Assembly: GCF_030463535.1 (NCBI RefSeq)
Contig: NC_132892.1
Span: forward strand, 32,157,436-32,221,435
Direction: 5' to 3'
DNA: 64,000 bases
Source: Salminus brasiliensis
Lineage: Eukaryota; Chordata; Actinopteri; Characiformes; Bryconidae
Positions 1 to 32,456 of this stretch are shown here, in pieces. Below the pieces are notes generated by a model. That model worked only from the letters and a program-made list of their open reading frames with translations, was not told where the DNA came from and ran no database searches. Every line of letters begins with the position of its first letter. Within the stretch, counting starts at the first letter, position 1. The position numbers and the translations under genes are program-made.

Positions 1-325
1 GGTTAGGGTTTAGACTTAGGGTTGAGGGTTAGGGTTTAGAGTTAGGGTTTAGGCTTAAGGTAGATTAAGGTTAGGATTTAGGGTTAGGGTTTAGGGGTTA
101 GGGTTTAGGCTTAGGGTTTAGGCTTAGGGTTTAGGGTTTAAGGTTTAGGCTTAGGGTTAGGGTTTAGGTTTAGGCTTAGATTTTAGGGTTAGGGTTAGGC
201 TTAGAGTTAGGATTAGGGTTAGGGTTTAGGGTTTAGGGTTAGAGTTAGGGTTTAGGGTTTAGGGTTGGGGTTTAGGGGTTGGGTTAGGGTTAAGGTTTAG
301 GGGTTAGGGGTTAGGGTTAGGGTTA
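1..325 (+). repeat. Degenerate telomere-type repeat (TTAGGG/TTTAGGG/TTAGGC)
   Basis: The stretch is almost entirely GGTTAGGGTTTAGG-like tandem repeats, mixing TTAGGG, TTTAGGG and TTAGGC variants, and stops sharply at GGGTTAACTAAC. The G-rich strand is the plus strand. At a left chromosome end the plus strand would read CCCTAA, so this is more likely an interstitial telomeric block or a microsatellite than a true left terminus, unless the contig is inverted or misjoined. Confidence 0.85.
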
Positions 326-850
326 ACTAACAGACACTATAGCTAAAACAAGCCAATTCATAAATCATATTATAATCAGATACATATGAAAATTGAGTGA
401 TTAGAACCAGATATCAAATGTTTAACACAAATGAGAAATGTTATTATTGTTCATTTAACCTTCTGATTCACTGGATTACAGCAGTACAGTTTGTGGCATT
501 ACACATGTTTAGTTGTAAGAAGAGAATCTGCAGTTAATAAAATACCATTACCCTCATTATTATGTGTATAAGTCACATAAGTCAAAGCTGAAGCAAACTA
601 CTGTGCCACTGTAATTCATCTTAATAGATATGTATTTTCAAATTTCAATATATTATTTAGTTATATTATTATAGTTTTGTAATACCTGTATATTGTTACT
701 GTCATGCAAAATTCATTCTCCAAAGAACTTTACAGAAGAAGAAAAAAAAACTTCTTAACTTTAAATGGAAGTTAAAATAAATTGTAATAATTTTGGAGCA
801 TTTATATTGGTTCATTAGTCATAACATCATGAAAACAATTTTTTTCACAG
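326..850. other. AT-rich non-coding stretch, no gene seen
   Basis: AT-rich sequence between the telomere-type block and the first receptor exon. No exon matching the fibronectin type II or Cys-rich exons of the paralogue was found here, so the missing 5' exons of the first receptor must lie left of the window or be lost. It is read here as intron. Confidence 0.5.
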
Positions 851-8979
<8,129 letters not shown>

Positions 8980-9145
8980 AATGTGTGTTAATAACACAGG
9001 CCTAACGGAGTGTCATCAGCCCTCAGACTAATGTGGACCAGGTTTAGTCTCCAGTTAAGTGAGAACACCTACTCTGGAAGTGTGTATGAGATACAGCTGG
9101 AGTTCTACAACTTCATTACTTCATTGTTTTACATTTCTGGAATTA

Positions 9146-9528
9146 GACTATATGTCCATATGTTTGTGGACACTCTTCTAATGAATGCATTCAGGTCGTT
9201 TAAGTTCCACCTATTGCTGACACAGATATGAAAATGCATACACACACACAGCTTAGGGGTATAAAGTCCCCCACCACTGAGCTGTGGAGTAGTGGAAGTT
9301 GAAGTGTGTTCCCTGGAATGATTGATGGTGGAGCTCCAATCAATCGCTTGTTGCTGAATGTAATCAAATCCTTACAGCAGTGCTTCTCCAGAATCTAGCA
9401 GAAAGACTTTTTCCCTGGACAGTAGAGGCAGTTACTCCAACTAAAGCAGGAGAAACTCTCTTTAATGTCCTTGATTACAGTAGAAACAAGGAATGAGCAG
9501 GAGTCCCAATACTTTTGTCCATATAGTG
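9146..9528. mobile_element. MITE, TA-flanked (family M1), full length
   Basis: About 383 bp with inverted ends of the type CACTATATGGACAAAAGTAT, flanked by TA (9144-9145 and 9529-9530). Internal landmarks are TAAAGTCCCCCACCACTGAG, GGAATGATTGATGGTGGAGC and CAATACTTTTGTCCATATAG. It has no coding capacity. TA targets suggest mobilisation by a Tc1/mariner transposase. Further copies or pieces are at 10855, 34751, 43730, 44521, 47571, 53079 and 63885. Confidence 0.85.
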
Positions 9529-10229
9529 TATTTTATTTAAATAAGCAGTTCTGGACAGCTGTCATATCACTGAAAGGTTGACGCTCTCTGTTGACGTCAA
9601 CTGAGGTGTTGACAGCTTCCAAATGTGAAGACTATACCTGTTGTTTGACTGCAGATGTTTGACACCTGGTGAACTTCACACACATGCAAATGCTGACATG
9701 AATGCAGTGTTTGTGAGAGAGGTTCTTGTTGTTGATGGAGTCAGATTACTGTATTCTGCTGTACCGTAGTTTTTGTTTTATACAGTCATGGAGTGAAAAA
9801 GGGGGAGAAACACCAGCCAGAGTTTGTCTCTTTGTCTCTTGGCAGCCCCAGGAGATTAGAGCTCTCAGAAAACTTTCAGCAAGGTCTCAGAAAGGCCTTA
9901 TAGTTTCCTCTAAGCAGCTTTTCTTTACTTAGTGTTTTTCTTTAGTGTACTTAGTTTTTATTTATAAATATATATGTTTTTATATATAGTCTCTCTTTTA
10001 ATATTAATATTTATAAGATTATGTCAGTTATGAAAGAACTGCAAATTTTATTTGTACAGTGTAACTGCTTGTTTCTGCTGTGCCCATGACAATAAACTCT
10101 TGAATTCTGAGTGTTCTGAACCTGAACATGAACATGTTAGCAGTAGTAGACGTTGGAGACCAAGCCAAGACCAAGAAAACGTTCTGAAAGAACTGCTAGT
10201 ATAACTGATAGAAAGGCAAGTCGAGACCT

Positions 10230-10720
10230 TTCAAGACCTTAGCAGATTCTGGGGGGTGGTCATCAGAAGAAAATCTTTATTACATCCTCACTACAGAATT
10301 CAGCATGAATTCAGACCTTTTAAAAGAACATGGCTTTTGCCTTTTGCGAACAAATCATTGTGAATGATGAAGTTCAGTTAGACGTTTTTGGCCAAAAATG
10401 AGCAAAAAAGAACACCTCTTCAACTGTTAAGCACAGGGGTAGGTGTTGCAGCCAGTGGCACAGAGAAAATTTAACTGGTATAGAGAATATATATAGAGAG
10501 TATATAAAGAATGGATACAGCTAAATACCAACAGTCTGGAAAGTCTGGAAAAAACACACCTCACAATCCACAAAGAAATACCTTAGTAGACTGAGACTGA
10601 AGCTTTTGCCGTGGCCCTCACAGTCCCCTGAACTAAACGTCAATGAAAATCCGTGAAGAGACCTCAGAGGAGCAGAGCAGCAAGACGACCAAAGAACCTC
10701 ATCGAACTAGAAGCCTTCTG
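10230..10720 (+). mobile_element. Tc1-like transposase relic, distinct family
   Basis: Decayed plus-strand remnant. Recognisable pieces include CTGTTAAGCACAGGGGTAGG (a HGG-type motif) and TGGCCCTCACAGTCCCCTGA (the WPSQSP motif before the catalytic E). Many stops and no terminal repeats that I can define. Confidence 0.55.
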
Positions 10721-10854
10721 CAGGAAGAATGGGGGAAAACCCTCTAAAACAAGAAGTTCAAGACTCTTTTTTAAGACTCGTTTGCTTCTGATCTTTTTTC
10801 TTCTTTGTAAGAAAAAAACTGTAAAATATGTAAATAAAAAAGTAATCTTGTTCA

Positions 10855-10950
10855 TTCCAATCAAATCCTCACAGCAATGCTTCTCCAAAATCTAGAAGAG
10901 ATTTTTGGAGGAAAGAGTCTTCTTTCCTGGCCAGTAGAGACAGGTCAACT
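10855..10950. mobile_element. MITE M1 fragment
   Basis: Carries the M1 internal segment CAATCAAATCCTCACAGCAA followed by TTCTCCAAAATCTAGAAGAG. Both ends are missing. Confidence 0.6.
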
Positions 10951-10990
10951 TGTTTGAATACTCTTCATCAGGGCATCTTTGACTCACTTA

Positions 10991-12318
<1,328 letters not shown>

Positions 12319-12324
12319 TAGCTA

Positions 12325-12650
12325 TCAGCCATAATATTAGTACTACCTGCCTAATTTTGAGTGGGTTCCCCATTCTGACCAGGAACTGCACAAGACCTCT
12401 GAAGCATCAATGAGCCAGTTATCCTTTATTTGAGAACTTTTGGTAAGTACTGACCACTGCATACCGGGAACACTCCACAAGACCTGCCTGATGTTTTGGA
12501 GATGTTCTGACCCAGTCATTGTCTAGAACATCAAAGTTTGGTTCTTGTCAAAATGTCTCAGATTCTTACTCTTACCCATTTGTCAAGAACTTCAAGAACT
12601 GACTGTTCCCTTGCTGCCTAATATATCCACCACTTGACTGATGCCACTGT
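12325..12650. repeat. Dispersed non-coding element (family M2)
   Basis: Starts with CAGCCATAATATTAGTACTA. Contains ACCTGCCTGATGTTTTGGAG and TTGCTGCCTAATATATCCAC, which recur (either strand) near 25240, 43800, 46290 and 61780. No coding capacity; probably a MITE of uncertain superfamily. Confidence 0.7.
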
Positions 12651-12769
12651 AAATATTTTTACTACCAGTCTTCTGATGAAAAGGGAGGATCCGTTCAGTA
12701 GAAAACAAGTATTCAAAGGTGCTTCTACTCAAAGCAGAACTGTCCTGCTGCTTCCAGGCCCGCATTAAA

Positions 12770-12777
12770 ATGCAAAT
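12770..12777 (+). promoter_or_regulatory. Octamer motif ATGCAAAT upstream of receptor copy 2
   Basis: A perfect POU octamer about 117 bp upstream of the proposed start codon of the second receptor, with an AT-rich TATA-like stretch (TTTAAATATTAAAA) starting about 12 bp downstream. The placement suits a core promoter. The octamer is the site of OCT1/OCT2 in known genes; the role here is inferred. Confidence 0.4.
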
Positions 12778-12893
12778 GAGAGAGATTTTTAAATATTAAA
12801 ATCCAACCTCGTACATCCAAACACAGTCCACACGCTACTCACATAACTCTGACCAGCTCTCTACAGGCAAGAGGTCAACACCTTCATTCAGAA

Positions 12894-25673
<12,780 letters not shown>

Positions 25674-26033
25674 AATGTGTGTTAATAACACAGGCCTAAC
25701 GGAGTGTCATCAGCCCTCAGACTAATGTGGACCAGGTTTAGTCTCTAATGAAGTAAGAGCACTTAGTCTGGAAGTGTGTAGATACAGCTGGAGTTTTACA
25801 ACTTCATTACTTCATTGTTTCCCCTTTTTCCCAACTATTTCATAAAAAAGTAACAGTTTAATACCAATTTTAGAAATATTTCATTGCTTGGCTCTTGTGA
25901 TGAGGACATATGGAGTTTCAAACTGTTACTTACTTCAACTATTAGAAGCACAGTCATGCAAAAGAAGCAGCATAAAATATTACATAAGAACATCAGTAGA
26001 ACCTTAGTACATCTCTCAGCATTCCCCATGATT

Positions 26034-26500
26034 ATGACATTTAGGGCATTTAGCAGATGCTCTCCAGAGCAACTTGAAAAAGAGCTTCACTGTTTACTCA
26101 AGAAAAACCTCAGCTAGTTTAAATAGACTAGAATTCAGAGATCCTCTAATCTTAGACTCTACTAAACACAAGTCAGTAAGGTGACCACTCTACTCTTCAC
26201 CCAAGTACTCTCAGAAGAGGAGGGTCTTCAGTCTGGGTTTGAAGACAGCGAGCGTTGGATTCTGCTGTTTAGACACCCAGGGGAAGTTGGTTCCACCACT
26301 TTGTTGCAGGACAGTAAAAAGTCTGGACGCTCATCTTCCGTGGATCCTAAAGGATGGCGGGTCGAGCCGATCCATACTTGAAGCTGGAAGGTCTCTTGGC
26401 AGATCAGCTTTTGACCATCGCCATCAAGTACAGAGGGGCTGGCTGGTCCAGTCTTGGCTTTGTAGGCCAGAGTCAGGGGTCTGAATCTGATGCGACCATC
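26034..26500 (-). mobile_element. Non-LTR retrotransposon 3' end (L2/Rex-type)
   Basis: Homologous to the better-preserved copy at 43973-44450 along its length: the tail GACATTTAGGGCATTTAGCA, then GTCTTCAGTCTGGGTTTGAA and GGCTTTGTAGGCCAGAGTCA. On the minus strand this is the C-terminus of a reverse transcriptase ORF plus the 3' tail. 5'-truncated and with frame damage. Confidence 0.75.
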
Positions 26501-26870
26501 TAATAGCAGGACTTCAAAATTGTGGATTCTCTTCAGAACCTACTAGGTGATTTTATGTATTGGCGTTGGTGCAGTGATATTGACAAATCCAGCTCAAGAC
26601 CTTGCTTCTTCTCCTGGTAGCTGCTTTCAGATGGTCTAAGATGGTCTTTGAAGATCCAGGTGGTTTAAAAACTAGTTGTCCGGGTGAAAACATACACTGG
26701 TAAACCAGCTCAGGTCTTGATCAGTCTTGGGCATGTTTCTGTTTAAGCTTGATGGACTAGCTGGTGTATCAACTTGATCAAGCTGGCTGTCAAGCTGGTT
26801 TTACTGGTTGACCAGCGTGGTGAGATCATGCTGGTGGACCAGCTAAACCTGTACTACTACTCAAGCTATA

Positions 26871-27944
26871 TACAGCTCCGGACAAAATGAAGAGCCCACC
26901 CTACATGATCAGTTTCTCAACTGTTTTTCAAATGAACATTTGTGTTGTATTTCATAAACCATGGACAACATTTCCTTTGAATTCCAAATAAAAATATTTA
27001 CTATTTAGAGCTTTTTTTTATTTACAACTGCTCAAAAAACAACTGCTCAAATGATGCAAAGATATTATAATATTATAATTTCTAAAATTATAAGTTATTA
27101 TTCAAATGTAAACAACACAGGACTAATATTTGAGCTTTGAGAGCATTCAGAAATCGTCGAAAAATGGTTAAATAACCTTGATGGGCAATCACATCACGTG
27201 TCTTGGCCGGCTGTTCACTAGTGTTTTACATTGCTGTTGGGACTTTATGCCATTCATAGTCTGCAAATTCAGCTAACTCAGCTCTGTTTTATGAAATGCC
27301 TGGAAGCAAACGGCTGCCAATCACGTAGAGATGCTAATTTAAGAAGAAAAAATTCTCACTCCTTCATGCATTTGATCAGTAGATGTTACCAGTATCTAAT
27401 GTTTTGTCATGAAATGTTGTTAAAAAATAAAAATAATAAAAAAAAGCCTCACCTCACAAAGTTTGTATTTATGTGAGAACTTGTGAGATCTAGTTTGCCA
27501 CTCCCCTCAGGTGAGACCCATAGGCATTGTTCAGATCCTCCTCAAGGTTTTGAATGGCGGCTCAAATACAACCTGAAAAAAAAGATGTAATTTGTGTGGA
27601 AAATCTGCTCAAAAACAACTGCTCGAATGATGCAAAGAAATTATAATATCATAATTTCTAAAGTTATAAGTTATTATTCAAATTTAAACACAGTAATATC
27701 TGAACTTTGAGAGCATACAGAAATCACTATGGTGAAATAACCTCCACTGCCAATAACAGCTCTCATGTCTCGGCCGGCTCTCCACTAGTCTTTCACATTG
27801 CTGTTGGAACTTTATGTCATTCATAATCTGCAAATTCTGCTAATTAGCTTTGTTTTATGAAATGCCTGGAATAAAACAGCTGCCGTACACGTGGAGATGC
27901 AGATTTAAGAGAAGAAATGATGTGGTCTCTTAATTTTTCCCGGC

Positions 27945-27989
<45 letters not shown>

Positions 27990-28205
27990 TCCCAAAGAAA
28001 GGGTTTCTGGAATACATTTACATGAATTTGACCAGTAGATGTCACTAGTATCTAATGTTTTGTCATGAAATGTTGTTAAAAAATTAAAATAATAATAAAA
28101 TAAAAAAAAAACTCACCCCACAAAGTTTGTATTTATGTGAGAAGTTGTAAGATCTAGTTTGCCACTCCCCTCAGGTGAGACCCATAGGCATTGTCCAGAT
28201 TCTCA
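26871..28205. mobile_element. Non-autonomous inverted-repeat element with internal duplication
   Basis: Left end TACAGCTCCGGACAAAATGA at 26871 and right end TTTTTCCCGGCTATGTA at 27950 are inverted relative to each other. Inside, a block of about 500 bp is duplicated: ATGCAAAGATATTATAATAT, GAGCATTCAGAAATC and TGTTTTATGAAATGCCTGGA recur from about 27605. The tail part (GTAGATGTTACCAGTATCTA type) recurs beyond a (TA)n run at 27950-27988. Non-coding. Confidence 0.6.
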
Positions 28206-28329
28206 TCCAAGACTAGCCTAAAAAAAAAGATCATGAAAAAATCATGGGCTAAACCTAAAATGAACAATGTACTGATTATTATTATTATAACTTATTTTAA
28301 ATTATTTGATGGAAGGTTTGGAATAAAAG

Positions 28330-28842
28330 CATTAAAAATGTGTATGAGCAGCCAGGCCTTGGGATGAGACAGCTATGGTAGTATGAGTTGATGACAACTG
28401 AATCAAATCTGGACCTTTAGATTTACGAGGGGCTTCACGTGGGCTGTTTCATCTGGGGGGAATGTGAGGTGAAGCATGCCTGAGTGCACCATGGCAGGGA
28501 CACGCATGCCAGTGCAGCCCAGATAAGAAAAGCTGTATCTAAGTGGAGCCACATGAGCATGACATCACCTGAAAGCACCTTTTTGATTGGATACAAGCGG
28601 AGCTCAATCGACCTCATTGGTCAACAAAAATATGTGTAGTTGTAGCCTTAGACTAGAAGTCCAGATAAGGACTCTATATGTATAGCATGCAGAATCAGAC
28701 CTATTCGGACTGCCTTGGGGAACACTGGCTGTCTCAGACTATCACAGGATGTATCATTGCCTTAGTCTTTAAACCTTCTTTGGAAATTTTCGATTTGAAT
28801 AAAGTTGTTCACTGACTTTCGAAGCTTGGGTGATTTCTGCAT
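28330..28842 (+). repeat. LTR-like segment (tentative)
   Basis: Moderately GC-rich block in AT-rich surroundings, ending with GATTTGAATAAAGTTGTTCA then CTTGGGTGATTTCTGCA. A poly(A) signal about 40 nt before a CA end is the layout of an LTR R-U5 region. I could not find a matching TG start with a target duplication, so the left limit is approximate. Confidence 0.35.
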
Positions 28843-28904
28843 CATATTTGAAGAGTTTTTATAGTGTAATTGGGAGGTTTCAATGAAATATATCCCAGTA
28901 TATA

Positions 28905-29057
28905 AACAGTTGGAAAGGGTTTCTTTACAGCAAAGCTGCTTTCCTCCCCAAAACATATCTTTAGTGACTGAAGACCCATATATAACCAAAAAGATGTAAC
29001 CTGTGAGAAAAATCAGCCCTAAATCAAGTGCTAAACCTACATCGTAACAAATTATTA

Positions 29058-29088
<31 letters not shown>

Positions 29089-29720
29089 AATTGTTAGCAG
29101 CGTTTCCTGTTCCACTGGCTGCCACACAACCCCAGAGCATAGCAGAACCTCCCCATGCTAAACAGTTAGAAAGGGGTTCTTTACAGTAAAGCTGTTTTCC
29201 TCCCCAAAACATATCTTTAGTGACTGAAGACCCAAAGATATATAACCAAAAGAGATGTGACCTCTGAGAAAAATCAGCCCTAAATCAAGTGCTAAAACCG
29301 ACATCGTAACACTGGTTACTGTAAACTTATTTTTAAGTCAATATTAAAGGCAGTGTTTCCTGTTCCACTGGCTGCAGCACAACCCCAGAGCATAGCAGAA
29401 CCTCCCCATGCAAAACAGTTGGCGAGGGGTTCTTCGCATAAAAACTGCTCTTCCCCCCAAACATATCTTTAGTGACTGAAGACCCATATATAACCAAAAA
29501 AATCAGCCCTAAATCAAGTGCTAAAACCTACATCATAACACATTATTATTGTCATTATTATTATTATTGTTAGCAGCGTTTCCTGTTCCACTGGCTGCCA
29601 CACAACCCCAGAGTATAGCAGAATCTCCTCATGCGAAACAGTTGGTGAGGGGTTCTTCACAAAAAAGCTACTTTTCCCCTCCAAACATATCTTTAGTGAT
29701 TGACTCAAAAATAACCATGT
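28905..29720. repeat. Tandem array (about 4 units of 220-240 bp) containing a Tc1 fragment
   Basis: The unit runs AGCGTTTCCTGTTCCACTGG, CACAACCCCAGAGCATAGCA, CAAACATATCTTTAGTGACT, AATCAGCCCTAAATCAAGTG, then an ATT-rich run. It recurs about four times with divergence. On the minus strand part of the unit reads WGGSAMLWGCVAASGTG, a Tc1 transposase core motif, so a transposon fragment was amplified in tandem. Confidence 0.75.
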
Positions 29721-31958
29721 GCTAAACTTATAGACTCACAACGTAACACTTCTTATTCAATGTAGCCAAGAGTTCATACTGTGTCTATATATCTCAAGAA
29801 GTTTATTTTACTGTATTTCTAAATCAATACCAAGTCTACTGCTTCAACCTGCGCAACATAAAATAAATTATTGGATTATAACTATTAGTTTAGAGCTGAT
29901 GTTGAAACGTCTGATAATAATATTGATAATAATGATCTGTACCGTCTCCGTAGCTGCTCATGGGACTAGATGAAAGAAATACTCTCCTTTCATTTTAATA
30001 AAGCAAACATAGGCACAGGAAACACAATCACACAACGCTGGATATTAAACAGTCTTTTATTTCTCCCTAAAAATAAATCTGACATTCAGGAACCCAACAT
30101 GAAATTGAGCTTCCACTACATTTGTGCAAATACAAGCCAGGCTCGTAGGACGGTCATCGTGTGAAACTATAGGAACTCCTCAATTCAATCAACTTTGTTT
30201 TCAGAGGCCTCTGAAATCATCAGTAAGACGCCAAACACACAGAGTTAGTGTGGAATTGGACATTTTCAACTTCTTCAAAGTTCAGCATTACAGCTGTGAG
30301 AGTTTTACCACACAGTCCAGGCCTGGAAGTGGATACAAATGGAATTCCTCGCTTGATGGACAGATGAAACTCTACCTGGACGGTTGAGCTCCAGTTGTGT
30401 TATGACCGAACCCACCATGTCCACATTTGCTTGAACAAGGCGCTCCATTAAACAGAGCATATTGGACTGACCTTGCACACACAAAGCAAGCCAAGGCTTG
30501 TGCAACTCTGAAGGCAGTTGAAGGATCATATGCAGCAGCATGGACAGTTCAAGGGCCTCTTCTCAAAGTGCTTATTTTATTATTAGGACCAGCCTAAAAT
30601 GAAGGTCCACTACTTTTGGAATAAAATGGAAACTTTTACTGGGAAGGAGGAGCACATTCTTAGCCTGTGATGCAGAGTAATGTAAACTTACTCGAACTAA
30701 TGCGTTTTGACCGTCTCTATCGGTCAATACATTTTTCTTCTGACATAATTTCATGAAAATGTCCACACAACATAAAAAAACAAAACAAGAAAAAGTGATG
30801 GGTTTTTGGTCTGACTGTAATAAAATAGTTATCAGAAGACTTAGATTATTATTTATGTATTTACCTGTTTCTAAGAGACGTGTCTTCTGAGTATTGAGCA
30901 TGACTGGGTATAAATTAAAAACACCCATACACGATTTAATGAATTGTACTGCGTTACAACCCGGAAGTGGGTGTGGCTTAAAGCAGAAGTGAGTGTGAGG
31001 TGATGGAAGCGACTGTAACAGATTAGCGCAGATGATCAAAAAAAATAATAATAATATACAGACAGCCAATCAGCTGCCAGATTTTCCAAGGATCATGCAC
31101 ACTGACTATTACTAGTGTTTCTGTAGTGGCCGATTCGGCCGGCACTGCAAGTATAGGTAAAAAATTTCGATACCCAGCCCAAAGCACACTAATATAGCCC
31201 TGATGATGTTAAAAAAAATGTCTATTATTTCTGAACGGAGCTTTTTTTTAAGGCCCAAAAGGTCATTCGAGAGAATAAGATTTGTACAGTTAACATTGTA
31301 GACTCATACACTCCCTCATTTAACGGTCTCCGGCACTTGCGTACATAAAACCATTCACCATTAAACCTCCATTCACACATAATTTTACTGTTAATGTAAA
31401 CATCATCGCTGTTACACGAAAACTGTGTATTTTCTGTTGTTTTTCATTTTGGGATAATAGAAATCTGCCAATTTGCTCGAACTGCAGAACCTCTCTCCAA
31501 TCATATTAGTGTAAAATCCTGAAGTATTACTCTACCGCCTCAGTCCACATGCTTCTCTACCTTTAGATCAAGCTTCTGGAGCTCTCAACTTATCTAGGAA
31601 TGCATATGGACAGCTAGCTGTCCACGAAGGGGTGCTTTACATAAGCACGATTTGTATTTAGTACAGTGGAGTGAAAGTAAATTACAATCCCCAACTGTAG
31701 GGGGAGCCCAGGAGCAGATAATACAAATACCTGCATAATAATAAGGTCGTATGCCTCTGCTGTAGAGTTGATAGAGTTGACACTCTGGAGATGAAATGTT
31801 TGTGTGATAGCGATGTTATACAATTACTTGCTTCTATAGATATAGGAAATTACTTATAGTATCTATAATATTGTGAATATCATTTTTGGCCAGACTGAAA
31901 CCATAAAGAAACCAAAATCCAAACAAATCTCTGAAAGTCTAACAGAGCAGAGACCCTC

Positions 31959-31964
31959 TTTATT
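31959..31964 (-). terminator. Poly(A) signal AATAAA for dnajb1
   Basis: TTTATT on the plus strand reads AATAAA on the minus strand about 493 nt past the dnajb1 stop codon. It is the first clear canonical signal and sets a 3' UTR of roughly 510 nt. Confidence 0.6.
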
Positions 31965-32456
31965 CCAATACATCACTGTTTCCTAATGAAAAGAAAGAGG
32001 AAAAAAAAAAAACTCAGAAAAATAATATTTATATTTACATTTTTCATAAAAGTAAACAAAAGCAGACAAACCATAGAATATATTACAATAGTGCATTCGA
32101 GGAAGATCCCACATCTCAGCAGTAGTGAACAACCTGTCTGTTCACTCGCTCTGCGTTTGGATGGCAGTGATCCGGAAGTGAGCCCTGCTGGAGCGAATCC
32201 AAAAGCAACCTCTTGGAATAGGAAAGGAAAGCGAAGCAACAAACGTATCAGTCTAGTCTGATGGTCCTCTGTCCAGAGAGACTCCAGCTTGTACAGACCA
32301 GCATTACGGAGTTTTGTTCTCCACATGTTTGCACTGGAGAGCTGGACCCGAAGTGGCCATGACGCCACAACGGCACACGCCTGCCCTCCACAGTGTTCGG
32401 TGTTACAGCAACTGCTCTAACAGAGTCCCTGTGGCAGAGCGGGTTGGGAAAGGCAT

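Larger units (their letters stand above)
25674..31950. other. Intergenic, repeat-rich, no host gene seen
   Basis: Region between the second receptor stop codon and the dnajb1 3' end. It holds a LINE 3' end, a composite inverted-repeat element, an LTR-like segment and a Tc1-derived tandem array (listed separately). From about 29720 to 31950 the sequence is largely unique and AT-rich. Open frames up to 165 codons there show no recognisable domain. Confidence 0.6.

Noticed and set aside
30572-31069. 165-codon minus-strand frame in the intergenic region
   Set aside because: AT-rich, no recognisable domain, no promoter or splice context; consistent with chance.
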